The notes under the pieces were generated by a model. It was not told the DNA's origin, did not search any database, and worked only from the letters and a program-made list of their open reading frames with translations. The translations under genes and the position numbers were made by a program. Of a stretch of DNA of 7,596 nucleotides, positions 7,338 through 7,596 are shown one piece after another. Source of the DNA: Campylobacterales bacterium (lineage in GTDB: Bacteria; Campylobacterota; Campylobacteria; Campylobacterales; Hydrogenimonadaceae); NCBI GenBank assembly GCA_026986055.1, contig JALSPH010000235.1, positions 1 through 7,596 of the forward strand. The letters run 5' to 3'. The stretch's first letter is position 1; the number at the start of each line of letters is the position of its first letter.

Positions 7338-7596
7338 CTACCTCTCCTTCACCATCACTTTGTAGCGGCAGCATAAGGGTATTTATACCGCGTCTGTTCA
7401 ACTCTTTGTTCCACTTTCTAAGCTCCATATCGCTTATAGGCTCACTCTTTTGATCTTTTTCCATCATATACAAACTATTTTTGTTTTTTGCCTTCTCACC
7501 CTTCTCACCCTTCTCACCCTTCTCACCCTTCTCACCCTTCTCACCCTTCTCACCCTTCTCACCCTTCTCACCCTTCTCACCCTCCTCACCCTTCTC
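7318..7596 (-). CDS. C-terminal end of an upstream Bat-operon protein with a Glu-Lys-Gly repeat tract (probably BatB/BatC-type VWA/TPR)
   Basis: Only the last 92 codons are in the window, and the frame is open to the right edge. The visible protein begins with at least eleven Glu-Lys-Gly units (one is Glu-Glu-Gly, and the series ends with Glu-Lys-Ala). It then reads KNKNSLYMMEKDQKSE and a tail PISDMELRKWNKELNRRG, INTLMLPL and EKSPW before TAA at 7318-7320. The non-repeat tail looks like a folded, conserved end: BatB/BatC-type TPR proteins typically have a low-complexity charged spacer followed by a short conserved C-terminal segment. That family assignment is inference from position just before batD. 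The domain that would settle it lies outside the window. It overlaps the start of batD by 20 bases. Confidence 0.75.
   Translation of the reverse strand, partial: EKGEEGEKGEKGEKGEKGEKGEKGEKGEKGEKGEKAKNKNSLYMMEKDQKSEPISDMELRKWNKELNRRGINTLMLPLQSDGEGEVDEKSPW
7489..7596 (-). repeat. Coding 9-base tandem repeat (Glu-Lys-Gly)n, runs off the window
   Basis: The minus-strand unit GAGAAGGGT is repeated in perfect register: eleven full units from 7596 to 7498, then a degenerate last unit GAGAAGGCA (7489-7497). The only internal variant is GAGGAGGGT at 7579-7587. Because the unit is a multiple of three, gain or loss of copies changes protein length without shifting the frame. The near-identity at the DNA level, third codon positions included, points to recent expansion by slippage or unequal exchange. 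The true copy number cannot be known from this window. Confidence 0.97.

Noticed and set aside
6877..7365. 162-codon open frame on the plus strand opposite batD
   Set aside because: It is antisense to the batD signal peptide and first domains and is Ser/Thr/Leu-rich without motifs; a shadow frame.
7489..7596. Regular short repeats that could suggest a CRISPR array
   Set aside because: The 9-base units are contiguous with no spacers and are in frame with an open coding sequence; it is a coding tandem repeat.

Overview
The window looks like a chromosomal segment from a Campylobacterota (epsilonproteobacterial) genome of moderate GC. This is inferred from gene style: many AGA/ATA codons, Lys/Glu-rich proteins, short intergenic gaps, and the combination of SelD/SelU with a Bat operon tail. 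I could not run a taxonomic search, so the lineage is tentative. Almost all coding is on the minus strand. One short gene is on the plus strand.

Left block (1-2036, minus): selD (selenophosphate synthetase) runs directly into selU/mnmH (tRNA 2-selenouridine synthase), which leaves the window at base 1. The two reading frames are the same and are separated only by the TAG stop of selD, followed at once by a TTG start. SelD makes selenophosphate and SelU uses it to convert 2-thiouridine to 2-selenouridine at the tRNA wobble position, so the pair forms a compact selenium-modification operon. A small HAD-fold phosphatase-like gene (2099-2563, plus) diverges from selD across a gap of about 60 bases that holds overlapping, oppositely oriented -10-like boxes.

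Middle block (2577-5605, minus): a two-gene operon of exported proteins. The first gene encodes a lipoprotein that resembles the DUF1800 family. The second encodes a Tat-exported DUF1501 (alkaline-phosphatase/sulfatase-like) protein. Only 10-11 bases separate them. DUF1800 and DUF1501 genes are known to travel together, but their function is not established. This block converges on the HAD gene, and a small hairpin lies at the junction.

Right block (5784-7596, minus): batD, a membrane-anchored oxygen-tolerance (Bat) protein, overlaps by 20 bases the end of an upstream gene that enters from the right edge. That upstream gene encodes a conserved-looking C-terminal tail preceded by a near-perfect array of 9-base units coding Glu-Lys-Gly, which runs off the window. 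Position suggests the BatB/BatC-type (VWA/TPR) partner of the Bat operon. Between batD and the DUF1800-like gene lie 178 non-coding bases with weak promoter-like and repeat signals.

No RNA genes, CRISPR arrays, insertion sequences or phage genes were seen. The items most worth a second look are the coding Glu-Lys-Gly array, the abutting in-frame selD/selU junction, the divergent P-type-ATPase-like HAD protein beside selD, and the exported DUF1800/DUF1501 pair.
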